DNA of 64,000 nt from Sporosarcina sp. ACRSM. GTDB lineage: Bacteria > Bacillota > Bacilli > Bacillales_A > Planococcaceae. Below, in pieces: positions 25,593-34,765 of this stretch. The stretch spans positions 280,051-344,050 of the forward strand of contig NZ_JAKRNU010000003.1 in the NCBI RefSeq assembly GCF_022346545.1. The letters are read 5' to 3'. The translations under genes were made by a program, and so were the position numbers. Numbering within the stretch: the first letter of the stretch is position 1; each line of letters starts with the position of its first letter. A model generated the notes under the pieces. The model was not told the origin of the DNA. It was given only the letters and a program-made list of their open reading frames with translations, and did not search any database.

Positions 25593-26851
25593 TGGGGCAT
25601 ACACTTGTCGAAAAATTGATTATCAAGAACAGTGGTGACGCGTCCATTAAGCCGGGAGATATTGTTGTTGTGCATCCTGATTGCTATATGACATTGGATA
25701 TTTACGCACCATCCGTCGTTCAAAAGCTCGAAGAAATGAAGTTCGATAAGATTTTATATCCTGAAAAAGCGGTGCTCTTCCTTGACCATTTATTGCCATT
25801 AGGTAAACCGAATATTGATTCGCATAGTCTGGATAAAGCGATTGAACTGCATGAGAAATATGGCATTAAGAGAATTGAAAAAGGCACAGGCATCTCCCAT
25901 ACGATCATGCACGAAAAAGGGTATGCCAAACCCGGTATGATTGTCATTGCGACCGATAGTCATACGACGACCTATGGCGGTGGTGGATGCTTGTCCACAG
26001 GGATTGGCTATACCGAAATGGCGGCCCTGCTTGGCACTGATGAAATCTGGTTGAAAGTACCGGAGGCCATTAAAGTGTATTTGGACGGTCAACTGAAGCC
26101 GAATGTTACAGCGAAGGATATCGTGTTAAAGCTGGTCGGTGATTTGAAGGCGGACGGCGGGCAATACAAATCACTGGAATTCACGGGTCCCGGAGCTCAT
26201 TCATTATCCATGAGTCAAAGATACACCATCTGCAATATGGCGCTGGAAGCCGGAGCGAAGTGTGCGTTATTCGAAGCGGATGACAAGACGGCTGCGTATT
26301 TTGATATGCCGCTGGATGAAATCGATTGGATTACGGTCGATGAAGATGCCGAATATGAATCTGTTCTTCATTACGACTTGGACCAATTGGAGCCCCATAT
26401 TGCAAAGCCTAAAGGTGTCGATGATGTGCATGATATTTCACAAGCCATCGGTGACCGCATCGATGAGGTGTTCATCGGGTCTTGTACGAACGGAAGCATT
26501 GAGGATATGGCGGTCGTCGCGGAAATTCTTCATGGCAAACGAATCGCCCCTTATTTAAAAATGATCATTATTCCTGCATCGAATGTCGTCTTTAAGGAAT
26601 CGATCAAACGAGGGTATATTGAAACGTTCTTACGAGCGGGAGCTTCGGTGTCCCATCCGAGTTGTGGGCTTTGTGCGGGATTCCCGTTTGGTCTATTGAG
26701 TGATGGCGAGGTGGCGGTCGCTACGAGCAATCGGAATTTTGTAGGAAGAATGGGGAGCAAGGGCTCTTTTGTGTATTTGAGTTCGCCTGCGGTTGCAGCA
26801 GCATCCGCGCTAGCCGGAGTCATTGTTGCACCAGAGACGGTTGCACTGTAG
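25592..26851 (+). CDS. Aconitase/LeuC-family large subunit, canonical
   Basis: 419-residue large subunit with the full motif set: GTGISHTIM (near 97), the active-site TDSHTTTYGG (near 120), cluster ligands GSCTNGSIEDM (near 300) and PSCGLCAG (near 358). It should carry a [4Fe-4S] cluster and interconvert a 2-hydroxy and a 3-hydroxy dicarboxylate through dehydration and rehydration. Length and motifs resemble LeuC/HacA-type homoaconitases of the archaeal-bacterial clade rather than long LeuC. It is translationally coupled to the LeuD-like gene. Confidence 0.85.
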   Translation: MGHTLVEKLIIKNSGDASIKPGDIVVVHPDCYMTLDIYAPSVVQKLEEMKFDKILYPEKAVLFLDHLLPLGKPNIDSHSLDKAIELHEKYGIKRIEKGTGISHTIMHEKGYAKPGMIVIATDSHTTTYGGGGCLSTGIGYTEMAALLGTDEIWLKVPEAIKVYLDGQLKPNVTAKDIVLKLVGDLKADGGQYKSLEFTGPGAHSLSMSQRYTICNMALEAGAKCALFEADDKTAAYFDMPLDEIDWITVDEDAEYESVLHYDLDQLEPHIAKPKGVDDVHDISQAIGDRIDEVFIGSCTNGSIEDMAVVAEILHGKRIAPYLKMIIIPASNVVFKESIKRGYIETFLRAGASVSHPSCGLCAGFPFGLLSDGEVAVATSNRNFVGRMGSKGSFVYLSSPAVAAASALAGVIVAPETVAL

Positions 26852-26892
26852 GGGGCATGTTGTAGAAATCTAGGGTAGGGGTGTGTTCGATC

Positions 26893-28317
26893 ATGGGGGA
26901 AAATGAATTTGATTTAGTCGTTCTAGGGGGTGGAACCGGTGGCTACGTCGCCGCGATTCGTGCCAGTCAGCTAGGGATGAAAGTGGCGGTGGTTGAAAAG
27001 GACAAGCTTGGGGGAACTTGTCTGCACCGCGGCTGCATCCCGTGTAAGGCGCTTCTGCGCTCTGCAGAAATCCACCATACCGTTAGGGAAAGTGCTGAAT
27101 TCGGGGTGGATGTTTCCACTATTTCCATTAACTTTTTGCAAATGCAGGAAAGAAAGCAAAAAATCGTTGATCAACTGCATAAAGGTGTTCAATATCTGAT
27201 GAAAAAAGGAGATATCAAGGTGTTTCACGGAGAAGGGCGAATCATGGGCGCTTCCATCTTTTCGCCACAAACCGGAGCAGTTTCTGTCACTCGGGATGAT
27301 GGTGAATCCGAGATTGTAGTCCCCAAAAATTTACTGATTGCCACAGGTTCGAGACCACGTACACTTGCCGGATTGGAAGTGGATGGTGTCGACGTCCTAA
27401 CAAGTGACGAGGCGCTTCAACTCCAATCATTGCCAAAGTCGATGATTGTAGTTGGAGGTGGCGTCATCGGGATTGAATGGGCTTCTTTACTGAACGATTT
27501 GGGGGTGGATGTACAAATCGTGGAATTTGCGGACCGGATCCTACCTTTAGAAGATGTGGACATCAGTAAGGAAATGACGAAGTTATTGAAAAAACGGAAA
27601 ATCCAAGTGCACACGGGTGCTAAGGTTCTCCCAGAAACAATTGTAAAGAATGATGAAACCGTTTCTATCCAAGCGGAGAAGGATGGCTCCGTCATGACGC
27701 TTGAAGCGGAAAAAATTCTCGTCTCGGTTGGTCGTGTGGCAAATGTCGAAAATATTGGGCTAGATAATACCGAAGTGCGCGTAGAGCAAAACGTCATACA
27801 GATTAACGACTATTACCAAACAGCTGAAAGTCATATTTATGCGATCGGGGATGTCATTGGCGGCCTGCAATTAGCGCACGTCGCTTCTCATGAGGGGATT
27901 CTCGCTGTCGAACATATGGCGGGCCTTGCGCCTCGTCCGATGGATACCACCAATGTACCGAAAGTGACCTATAGCCGCCCTGAAATCGCGAGTGTCGGTT
28001 GGACGGAGCAAGAGGCTAAAGAAAAAGGGATTTCTGTTAAAACGGGCATCTTCCCGTTCCAAGCGATTGGCAAGGCGTTAATCTATGGTGAAAGCGATGG
28101 CTTTGTGAAGATCGTGGCCGATGAAAAAACGGATGATTTGTTAGGTGTTCATATGATCGGCCCTCATGTCTCTGACTTAATTGCAGAAGGCGCTTTAGCG
28201 AAAGTGTTGGATGCAACGCCATGGGAAATCGCTCATACGATTCACCCGCACCCGAGCCTGGCAGAGATCATGGGAGAAGCGGCCTTGGCGGTAGACGGAC
28301 TGGCGATTCATGCATGA
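26893..28317 (+). CDS. Dihydrolipoyl dehydrogenase (E3)
   Basis: 474-residue FAD flavoprotein that reoxidises dihydrolipoyl groups with NAD+. FAD-binding LGGGTGGYVAAIRA is at the N-terminus, the redox disulfide is in GTCLHRGC, NAD-binding VVGGGVIGIEWASLL near 185, the second FAD motif AIGDVIGG near 318, and the catalytic His-Glu in HPHPSLAEIMGEA near the C-terminus. ATG 26893 is 9 bases after GGGGTG; the longer GTG start at 26881 overlaps that site. It is placed before E1 and E2, an arrangement shared with Bacillus bkd operons. Confidence 0.95.
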   Translation: MGENEFDLVVLGGGTGGYVAAIRASQLGMKVAVVEKDKLGGTCLHRGCIPCKALLRSAEIHHTVRESAEFGVDVSTISINFLQMQERKQKIVDQLHKGVQYLMKKGDIKVFHGEGRIMGASIFSPQTGAVSVTRDDGESEIVVPKNLLIATGSRPRTLAGLEVDGVDVLTSDEALQLQSLPKSMIVVGGGVIGIEWASLLNDLGVDVQIVEFADRILPLEDVDISKEMTKLLKKRKIQVHTGAKVLPETIVKNDETVSIQAEKDGSVMTLEAEKILVSVGRVANVENIGLDNTEVRVEQNVIQINDYYQTAESHIYAIGDVIGGLQLAHVASHEGILAVEHMAGLAPRPMDTTNVPKVTYSRPEIASVGWTEQEAKEKGISVKTGIFPFQAIGKALIYGESDGFVKIVADEKTDDLLGVHMIGPHVSDLIAEGALAKVLDATPWEIAHTIHPHPSLAEIMGEAALAVDGLAIHA

Positions 28318-28361
28318 TTTATTGCAATGGATATAAAAGAAAACCTTAGGAGGGTAAATCC

Positions 28362-29372
28362 ATGAGTATAACAGAGACGATGAACGAGAACAGACATCTA
28401 GCGCTAGGCTTGTCAGACGAAATGGTGTTGAACATGTATGAGGATATGGTGTTAGCAAGAAAAGTGGATGAGCGGATGTGGCTCCTCAATCGGGCCGGCA
28501 AACTGCCTTTCCTTGTTTCTTGTCAAGGCCATGAAGCGGCACAAGCAGGGGCGGCTTATGCATTGAATAAAAAGAAGGATTTCCTCTGCCCGTATTACCG
28601 CGACATGGTCATGGCCATTGTTTTTGGAATGACGGCAAAGGAATTGATGCTATCGGCATTTGCCCGAGCGGAAGACCCGAACAGTGGAGGACGCCAAATG
28701 CCAGGACATTATGGCAGTAAAAAATATAATATTCTTTCGGGTTCCAGTGTCGTGACGAGCCAAGTGCCGCATGCAGTCGGCATTGCTTTAGCCGGCAGAA
28801 TGAAAGGAGATCATCCTGTCGTGCTAACTTCTTTTGGGGAAGGGTCGAGTAATCAAGGAGAGTTTCATGAAGCCGCGAATTTTGCAGGCGTACACAAGTT
28901 ACCCGTTATTTTCTTCTGTGAAAATAACCAGTATGCCATTTCGGTCCCTCTTTCGAAACAGGTAGCTTGTGAGAATATTGCGGATCGGGCAATCGGCTAT
29001 GGGTTTGAAGGGGTGACGGTGGATGGGAACGATCCCCTCGAGGTCTACAGGGTCATGAAAGAGGCGGTCGAAAAAGCGGAAAATGGAGGAGGCCCTACGC
29101 TGGTCGAAGCTGTCGTCAACCGCTTAACCCCTCATTCCAGTGATGACGATGATCGATCTTATCGTCCTCGTGAGGAAGTGGAACAAGCTAAGGAGAAAGA
29201 TCCTCTCCTCACATTTAGTTCTTATTTAAAGCAAGTTGGACTATTAGACGAGCAGAAAGAGCAAGAGATTCACAAACGGATTGCTAAAGAAATTGACGAG
29301 GCGACTGAATATGCCGAGAACGCGCCAAATTCGGAGCCGGAATACGCCCTTAAACATGTCTACGCAGAATAG
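28362..29372 (+). CDS. 2-oxoacid dehydrogenase E1 alpha subunit (branched-chain type)
   Basis: 336-residue thiamine-diphosphate enzyme subunit. The decarboxylating site includes GRQMPGHYG, the ThDP-Mg motif GEGSSNQGEFHEAANFAG (near residue 165) and NNQYAISVP. LTPHSSDDDDRSYR near 260 is typical of branched-chain E1 alpha (BkdAA/BfmBAA). With E1 beta it decarboxylates a 2-oxoacid and transfers the acyl group to lipoyl-E2. AGGAGG precedes ATG 28362. The next gene starts 12 bases after its stop. Confidence 0.93.
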   Translation: MSITETMNENRHLALGLSDEMVLNMYEDMVLARKVDERMWLLNRAGKLPFLVSCQGHEAAQAGAAYALNKKKDFLCPYYRDMVMAIVFGMTAKELMLSAFARAEDPNSGGRQMPGHYGSKKYNILSGSSVVTSQVPHAVGIALAGRMKGDHPVVLTSFGEGSSNQGEFHEAANFAGVHKLPVIFFCENNQYAISVPLSKQVACENIADRAIGYGFEGVTVDGNDPLEVYRVMKEAVEKAENGGGPTLVEAVVNRLTPHSSDDDDRSYRPREEVEQAKEKDPLLTFSSYLKQVGLLDEQKEQEIHKRIAKEIDEATEYAENAPNSEPEYALKHVYAE

Positions 29373-29384
29373 GAGGAAAAAACA

Positions 29385-30368
29385 ATGGCAGTGACATCTT
29401 ATATAGATGCAATTACGCAAGGCTTACGAGAAGAAATGCAAGCGGATGACCGAGTCTTTGTAGTAGGAGAGGATGTTGGAGTTCGAGGAGGCGTGTTTCG
29501 GGTAACGCAGGGGCTCCATGAAGAATTTGGAGAAGACAGAGTCATAGACAGTCCGTTATCCGAAGCGGCCATTGCGGGTGTATCGGTTGGGGCAGGAGCC
29601 TATGGAATGAGACCGGTGGCGGAAATCCAATTTGCAGAGTATATCATGCCGGCTGTGAACCAGATTGTGAATGAGGCAGCAAAGCTCAGATATCGCTCGA
29701 ACGGCGATTGGAATTGTCCGATTGTCATTCGTGCACCTTATGGAGGAGGCGTTCATGGAGCCCTTTATCATTCTCAAAGTGTGGAAGCGATGTTTTGTAA
29801 CATTCCCGGTTTAAAAGTAGTAACGCCATCCACCCCGTACGATGCCAAAGGATTATTAAAAGCGGCGATAAGAGATGAAGATCCTGTCCTGTTCTTTGAA
29901 CATAAGCGATGCTATCGATTCATCAAAGGAGAGGTGCCGGACTCCGATTATATCGTACCGATTGGTCAAGCGGATATTAAGCGGCAAGGCGAAGACATTA
30001 CCGTTATCTCTTATGGACTTACCTTGCATTTTGCTTTGGAGGCTGCTGAAAAATTAGCAGTCGACGGATATAGCGCGCATATTTTAGATCTGCGAACGCT
30101 TTATCCACTCGATAAGGAGTCGATTGTCGAGGCGGCTCGTAAGACAGGGAAAGTATTGATTGTTCATGAGGACAATAAGGAGGGAGGTGTGGGAGCTGAA
30201 GTGGCCGCTTTGATTTCGGAGGAATGCCTTTTTGAATTGGATGCGCCAATTAAACGTCTTTGCGGCCCAGATGTACCTGCCATGCCTTATAGTTCGCCGA
30301 TGGAGAAGTTCTTTATGTTGAACCCGGACAAAGTCTATCAAGCGATGAAAGAGTTAGCACAATTTTAA
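29385..30368 (+). CDS. 2-oxoacid dehydrogenase E1 beta subunit (branched-chain type)
   Basis: 327-residue partner of E1 alpha in an alpha2beta2 heterotetramer. The family features are GEDVGVRGGVFR (near residue 27), the DSPLSEAAIAG block, EIQFAEYI, and the E3/E2-contacting C-terminus with LIVHEDNKEGGVGAEVAA. AGGAGG lies 9 bases before ATG. It sits between E1 alpha and E2. The pair looks like a second branched-chain-type complex, here attached to a dehydratase module instead of the butyrate kinase genes of a standard bkd operon. Confidence 0.93.
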   Translation: MAVTSYIDAITQGLREEMQADDRVFVVGEDVGVRGGVFRVTQGLHEEFGEDRVIDSPLSEAAIAGVSVGAGAYGMRPVAEIQFAEYIMPAVNQIVNEAAKLRYRSNGDWNCPIVIRAPYGGGVHGALYHSQSVEAMFCNIPGLKVVTPSTPYDAKGLLKAAIRDEDPVLFFEHKRCYRFIKGEVPDSDYIVPIGQADIKRQGEDITVISYGLTLHFALEAAEKLAVDGYSAHILDLRTLYPLDKESIVEAARKTGKVLIVHEDNKEGGVGAEVAALISEECLFELDAPIKRLCGPDVPAMPYSSPMEKFFMLNPDKVYQAMKELAQF

Positions 30369-30386
30369 TCGTATATGGAGGAGAAT

Positions 30387-31655
30387 ATGGCTGAGAACAT
30401 TTTGATGCCCCAACTAGGGGAAAGTATAACGGAAGGTACGATCACCAAGTGGATGGTCAATGCCGGCGATAAAGTTAATAAATATGATCCCATCTGTGAA
30501 GTCAATACCGATAAAGTGAATGCGGAAGTACCTTCTACCTTTAGTGGCATCATATCCGAAATCATCGTCCAAGAATGGGAAACTGTAGAGGTCGGAACAT
30601 TGATCTGCACCATCAAGACGGAAGGTGAAAGTGAAGAACACGGAAATACGGTAGACACTGAACCTGTCAAGCATGAAGAGCCTCTTGCTGTTCCGCATCA
30701 AGAAGGCATGAAAAAGCGCTTGTCACCGGCCGTGTTAAAACTTGCTGAAGAGCATCATATTGATATTTCTACCATGACGGGCACAGGAAATGGAGGTCGG
30801 ATCACGCGTAAAGACATCCAAGCGGCTATAGAAGGGAAGGGACAAGAAACGGCAACCGCCGTCAAACAAGCAGTAAAGTTTGAAAGCGCTTCAACAACTG
30901 CTGTACCAGCCGCAAAAGAACAGAAACCGCTCACTTCCATCGAAATACCTGTTCATCAACAGGATCAAGTCATACCGGTTACTGCAGTCCGTAGAACCAT
31001 CGCGGATCGAATGCTACAAAGTAAGCATGAGGCCCCTCATGCTTGGACGATGGCCGAGTGTGATATTACAAATCTAGTAAACTATCGAAGTAAAATAAAA
31101 GATGAATTTAAACAACAAGAAGGGTTCAATTTGACCTTCATGCCCTTTTTTATTAAAGCGGTCGTAGAGGCTTTAAAGGAATTTCCGATGTTAAATTCGC
31201 AGTGGGCCGGCGATCAGATTATTGTCAAAAAAGGGATTCACATTTCCATTGCCGTGGCGACAGACGATGCACTTTATGTGCCCGTCATTAAGGATGCCGA
31301 CCAAAAAAGTATTTTCGGGTTGGCGAAAGCAGTCAATGATTTGGCGGAAAAATGTAAAACCGGAAAGTTAACGATAGAGGATATGACGGGTGGAACGTTT
31401 ACTGTGAATAATACCGGCTCGTTTGGTTCGATTCTATCGGCTCCCATTATTAATCAACCTCAAGCGGCGATTATGAGTGTCGAAGCGATCACGAAAAGGC
31501 CTGTCGTAGTGGATAACATGATTGCGATCCGCGATATGATGAACCTTTGTCTTTCTTTGGATCATCGAGTATTAGACGGTCTTGTGTGCGGAAGATTTTT
31601 GCAGTCTGTTAAACAGAAACTACAAATTATGGATATGGATATAAAACTTTACTAA
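30387..31655 (+). CDS. 2-oxoacid dehydrogenase E2, dihydrolipoyl acyltransferase
   Basis: 422-residue E2 core. One N-terminal lipoyl domain (residues ~2-78; lipoyl Lys in TDKVNAEVPS), an E3/E1-binding domain with SPAVLKLAEE (near 115), a linker rich in Ala/Pro/Thr, and the acyltransferase domain with catalytic LDHRVLDG near the C-terminus. It passes the acyl group to CoA. ATG 30387 was chosen because GGAGG lies 5 bases before it; the ATG at 30375 is upstream of that site. The following acyl-CoA dehydrogenase would use the product. Confidence 0.93.
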   Translation: MAENILMPQLGESITEGTITKWMVNAGDKVNKYDPICEVNTDKVNAEVPSTFSGIISEIIVQEWETVEVGTLICTIKTEGESEEHGNTVDTEPVKHEEPLAVPHQEGMKKRLSPAVLKLAEEHHIDISTMTGTGNGGRITRKDIQAAIEGKGQETATAVKQAVKFESASTTAVPAAKEQKPLTSIEIPVHQQDQVIPVTAVRRTIADRMLQSKHEAPHAWTMAECDITNLVNYRSKIKDEFKQQEGFNLTFMPFFIKAVVEALKEFPMLNSQWAGDQIIVKKGIHISIAVATDDALYVPVIKDADQKSIFGLAKAVNDLAEKCKTGKLTIEDMTGGTFTVNNTGSFGSILSAPIINQPQAAIMSVEAITKRPVVVDNMIAIRDMMNLCLSLDHRVLDGLVCGRFLQSVKQKLQIMDMDIKLY

Positions 31656-31682
31656 ATGAAGAATCGGAAGGAATGGGACATT

Positions 31683-32822
31683 ATGTGGTTTGAATTAACG
31701 GAAGAACAATCGATGATCAAAAAATTAATTCGTGAGTTTGCTGAATCGGAAGTAGCGCCTGGCGCAGATGAAAGGGACCGAACAGGTGAATTTCCAGAAG
31801 AGGTTTTCAGTCAGTTGGGAGAATTGGGGTTAATGGGACTTCCATTCCCTGAACAGTACGAAGGAGGCGCCGCTGACACGATCAGCTTTGCGATTGTCGT
31901 TGAAGAATTAAGCCGGGTTTGCGCCTCTACCGGGATTACGTATTCCGCGCATATTTCGTTAGGGGGAGCCCCCCTTCATCTATTTGGAACGGATGAGCAG
32001 AAGCGGAACTATTTATCACCACTATGTACGGGTGAATACTTAGGCGCTTTTGGACTCACTGAACCAAATGCGGGTTCAGATGCGGGAGGAACTCGAACCA
32101 CCGCCATTCTCGACGGAGACGAATGGATTATCAATGGATCCAAATGTTTTATCACCAATGCCAGTTATGCAAAAAACCTTGTCATTACAGCGATAACGGA
32201 TCGCTCCAAAGGGATGAACGGCATTTCGGCATTCATTGTCCCGACGGATGCGCCAGGGTTTACCGTCATTAATAATTATGAAAAGTTAGGTCTCCATGCT
32301 TCGAATACGACGGAATTAGTACTCGACAATGTACGCATCCCGAAAGAGAATCTTCTAGGAGAAGAAGGACGGGGCTACAAACAATTTTTAGCCACGCTGG
32401 ATGGAGGACGAATCGGCATCGGTGCGATGGCTGTTGGTCTGGCACAGGGAGCCTATGAAAAATCCTTGCAATATGCGAAAGAAAGAAAACAATTCGGGAA
32501 AAATTTAGCTGAGTTTCAGGCGATCCAGTTCAAGTTGGCGGATATGGCCATGAACATTGAAGTAGCCCGTAACATGGTGTACAAAGCAGCTTGGTTAAAG
32601 GATCAGGGGAAAGCGTTTAAAACGGAAGCGGCGATGGCTAAATTATTCGCTTCGGAAATTTGCATGAAAGTTTGTGATCAAGCCGTCCAAATTCACGGAG
32701 GCTATGGCTATATGAGGGAGTATCAAGTGGAGCGTTTCTTCCGTGATGCAAAACTGTTAGAAATCGGAGAAGGCACTTCTGAAGTACAACGAATGGTGAT
32801 TGCTAGACAAATTTGCAGTTAA
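31683..32822 (+). CDS. Acyl-CoA dehydrogenase
   Basis: 379-residue FAD enzyme that introduces a 2,3-double bond into acyl-CoA. The FAD/substrate blocks GAFGLTEPNAGSD and NGSKCFITNA are in the middle domain, with QIHGGYGYMREYQVERFFRDAK near residue 340. The catalytic Glu is at the short-chain/2-methyl-branched position (GEGTSEVQ near 363), whereas isovaleryl-CoA dehydrogenases have Ala there. This argues for a short straight or 2-methyl acyl-CoA. ATG 31683, with AAGGA upstream, is preferred to ATG 31656, which adjoins the E2 stop. Electrons would pass to an ETF encoded elsewhere. Confidence 0.9.
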   Translation: MWFELTEEQSMIKKLIREFAESEVAPGADERDRTGEFPEEVFSQLGELGLMGLPFPEQYEGGAADTISFAIVVEELSRVCASTGITYSAHISLGGAPLHLFGTDEQKRNYLSPLCTGEYLGAFGLTEPNAGSDAGGTRTTAILDGDEWIINGSKCFITNASYAKNLVITAITDRSKGMNGISAFIVPTDAPGFTVINNYEKLGLHASNTTELVLDNVRIPKENLLGEEGRGYKQFLATLDGGRIGIGAMAVGLAQGAYEKSLQYAKERKQFGKNLAEFQAIQFKLADMAMNIEVARNMVYKAAWLKDQGKAFKTEAAMAKLFASEICMKVCDQAVQIHGGYGYMREYQVERFFRDAKLLEIGEGTSEVQRMVIARQICS

Positions 32823-32880
32823 TGATGAAACGAACGCGTGATGAAACTAAAAAATCTATTCTAAAATAGGAGCGATAAAA

Positions 32881-33093
32881 ATGAGTGCAATTGAAACAAG
32901 CATGGCAGGAAGTGTATGGAAGGTATTAGTGAAAGTTGGAGACCGTGTGGAAGAGGGACAAGATGTAGTCATTTTGGAATCCATGAAAATGGAAATTCCG
33001 ATTGCAGCCGAATCCAATGGAACAGTTAAGGAAATTAAAGTGAACGAAGGTGACTTTGTGAATGATGGGGACGTTATTGTAGAAATTGAATAA
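32881..33093 (+). CDS. Stand-alone biotinyl (BLAP/YngHB-like) domain protein
   Basis: 70-residue single domain with the biotin attachment motif ESMKMEIP (modified Lys between the two Met). It resembles B. subtilis YngHB, which sits among leucine-degradation genes, and the carrier part of acyl-CoA carboxylases. No carboxylase subunits are in the window, so it must work with enzymes encoded elsewhere or may carry lipoate. It is last in the operon, 58 bases after the acyl-CoA dehydrogenase, preceded by GGAG and followed by a very strong terminator. Confidence 0.85.
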   Translation: MSAIETSMAGSVWKVLVKVGDRVEEGQDVVILESMKMEIPIAAESNGTVKEIKVNEGDFVNDGDVIVEIE

Positions 33094-33105
33094 CACCTGA
33101 ACGAA

Positions 33106-33146
33106 AACCCCCTTCATTAAGAAGAAACTTCTTAATGAAGGGGGTT
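33106..33146. terminator. Strong bidirectional terminator between operon and transporter
   Basis: A perfect 19-bp stem around a 3-base loop, with A tract before and T tract after. It separates the convergent biotinyl-domain and 2HCT transporter genes. Confidence 0.92.
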
Positions 33147-33149
33147 GAT

Positions 33150-34490
33150 TTATAGTAATAGGGGGGCCAGAAAAGAAAGAATCAGTAACGTAATCGCTCC
33201 ACCTATCCGTGACGAGATTTGCAAAAAGGGCATGAGCTCCATTCTGTCTGCCGCACTCAGTACTGCCAAATCTCCGGAACCTCCCATATCCGCCATGCCA
33301 AGTCCGGCTGCAATAGCCGTTTCAACGAAGTAGAATCCGATGATTAAGCCGAGAAATCCAGCAGCTAACGTAGCGATTATCACGGTAATAACCGTTAAAC
33401 TGAGATAACTCGGATCCGTGATGATTTTAACAACACCGGCAAAATCGATCATTCCTGCACTAATCATCACGAGGATAGCCGGAACAAGCGCTTTGCTGAT
33501 GAAATCATACCAATGTTCAGTCGCTTTTTCGATTTGCGGTGGCAAGGCACAGAAAATTTTTAATGCTGCAGCGCCTAGAATGATCCATACGGTTGCATGG
33601 AGCCCTGGAATGACACTAGCTAATATCCTTGCAAGTACAAAAATGGTCGTTGCAAAAATAATCCCGATCATTAAGTTGTTAATGGAAAAAGGATGGGCGT
33701 GACTCTCTTTTTTACCGAAATCCATTCTCTTTTCGCCGTCTTTCAATCTCAACATTTCACCGTCACCCGAGAAATACTTCGGTTTCTTTTTTCTTTTGCC
33801 AAGACCATTCAAAACACCCGCTAAAATGATACAAATCATATTCGAGACTAAAACCGCTGGTGCAATTCTTTCTAAAATGGTTCCCGCACTTTCTCCGCTG
33901 CTTGCGGCAAAAATTTCGGCCATCGGGATAGCACCTGCTGTCATTCCGCCACCCATAACAGGTCCGACGACAAAAAAGATGGTTTCTGTGAACCCGAAAC
34001 CTACTAAATGACCAAGTAATCCGCCAACGGCCATCGTTGCAACTATGGCACCGATAAGTGGAATGAAGTATCTTGTGCCGACTTTTAATAACATTTGTCG
34101 GTCCATACTTAAAATACTACCCACGACAATACCGGAAATAGCCAAATCAGCAAAACTGGTAAAAAAGCTTTCCGTCAGAGCACCAAAGCTTTGCGGAAAG
34201 ATCCCTAAATACAGAAAAAGTGCCGGGATAATGATACAAAGAATGGCTCCGCCGCCAAAGGTATTAAATACGGGGATCTGGTCACCGATCCATTTCAACG
34301 CAAGCCCAAGAACCATCGTCACGACCAGGCCACTCGCCATATTATCGGGCAAAACTTCCATATAGATACCGATTAATATAATAGTGACAATGCCAATGAA
34401 AAGATAAATGTTAATCCCGGCTATTGTTAATTTTCTTTCCCTTGCCATTTCAACATTGGTGTTTAACACTACACTCTCTTTTGTACTCAT
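33150..34490 (-). CDS. 2-hydroxycarboxylate transporter (2HCT/CitS family)
   Basis: 446-residue membrane protein with about eleven hydrophobic segments. Both re-entrant-loop signatures are visible: GGGMTAGAIPM (near residue 170) and GGSGDLAVLSAADRMELMPF (near 410), followed by the SSRIGGA segment that holds the substrate-contacting Arg. Family members (CitS, CimH, MaeN) import citrate, malate, lactate or citramalate-like acids with Na+ or H+. ATG 34490 is 9 bases after AGAGG; the TTG at 34499 overlaps that site. It is convergent with the catabolic operon and likely shares its sigma-54 control, so it probably imports the operon's substrate. Confidence 0.9.
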   Translation of the reverse strand: MSTKESVVLNTNVEMARERKLTIAGINIYLFIGIVTIILIGIYMEVLPDNMASGLVVTMVLGLALKWIGDQIPVFNTFGGGAILCIIIPALFLYLGIFPQSFGALTESFFTSFADLAISGIVVGSILSMDRQMLLKVGTRYFIPLIGAIVATMAVGGLLGHLVGFGFTETIFFVVGPVMGGGMTAGAIPMAEIFAASSGESAGTILERIAPAVLVSNMICIILAGVLNGLGKRKKKPKYFSGDGEMLRLKDGEKRMDFGKKESHAHPFSINNLMIGIIFATTIFVLARILASVIPGLHATVWIILGAAALKIFCALPPQIEKATEHWYDFISKALVPAILVMISAGMIDFAGVVKIITDPSYLSLTVITVIIATLAAGFLGLIIGFYFVETAIAAGLGMADMGGSGDLAVLSAADRMELMPFLQISSRIGGAITLLILSFLAPLLL

Positions 34491-34658
34491 TTGACGCAAC
34501 CTCTTTTCAAATGTTTTTTTGTAAGCGCTGTCTTTTCGGAGGTGTTGGAATCAACAATCAGTTTAGTTTCATTTTTCAAATAATTTAACGTTTAAGGTGG
34601 ATATGTTTTTAACGGTTGCTTGTTTATATTCATTCCCCCCGTTTGACCAAGTTTTTAG

Positions 34659-34765
34659 TTTATCTTCATTCAGCAGAAGACTCCTACCTCTGTAGGTAGT
34701 GAGATGAATGCGGTTTTGTTTTCCTTGTTCAGTGGTTGTTCAAACACCTGCTGAATGAAGATAAA
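34659..34765. mobile_element. Short element with 18-bp terminal inverted repeats
   Basis: TTTATCTTCATTCAGCAG at 34659-34676 is repeated as its exact complement at 34748-34765. Just inside the left end is a CTACC-TCTG-containing hairpin and TAGTGAGATGAATG, a layout like the right ends of IS200/IS605 elements that carry TnpB guide RNAs. There is no open frame. It is interpreted as a non-autonomous relic, possibly IS605-derived. Confidence 0.5.

Noticed and set aside
23918..26851. Ordinary leucine-synthesis leuCD locus
   Set aside because: No leuA or leuB is adjacent, there are two large subunits, and a sigma-54 promoter with downstream oxoacid dehydrogenase genes indicates catabolism.
32881..33093. 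Lipoyl carrier of a fifth dehydrogenase component
   Set aside because: The ESMKMEIP motif with Met on both sides of Lys is the biotin type; lipoyl use cannot be excluded but is less likely.
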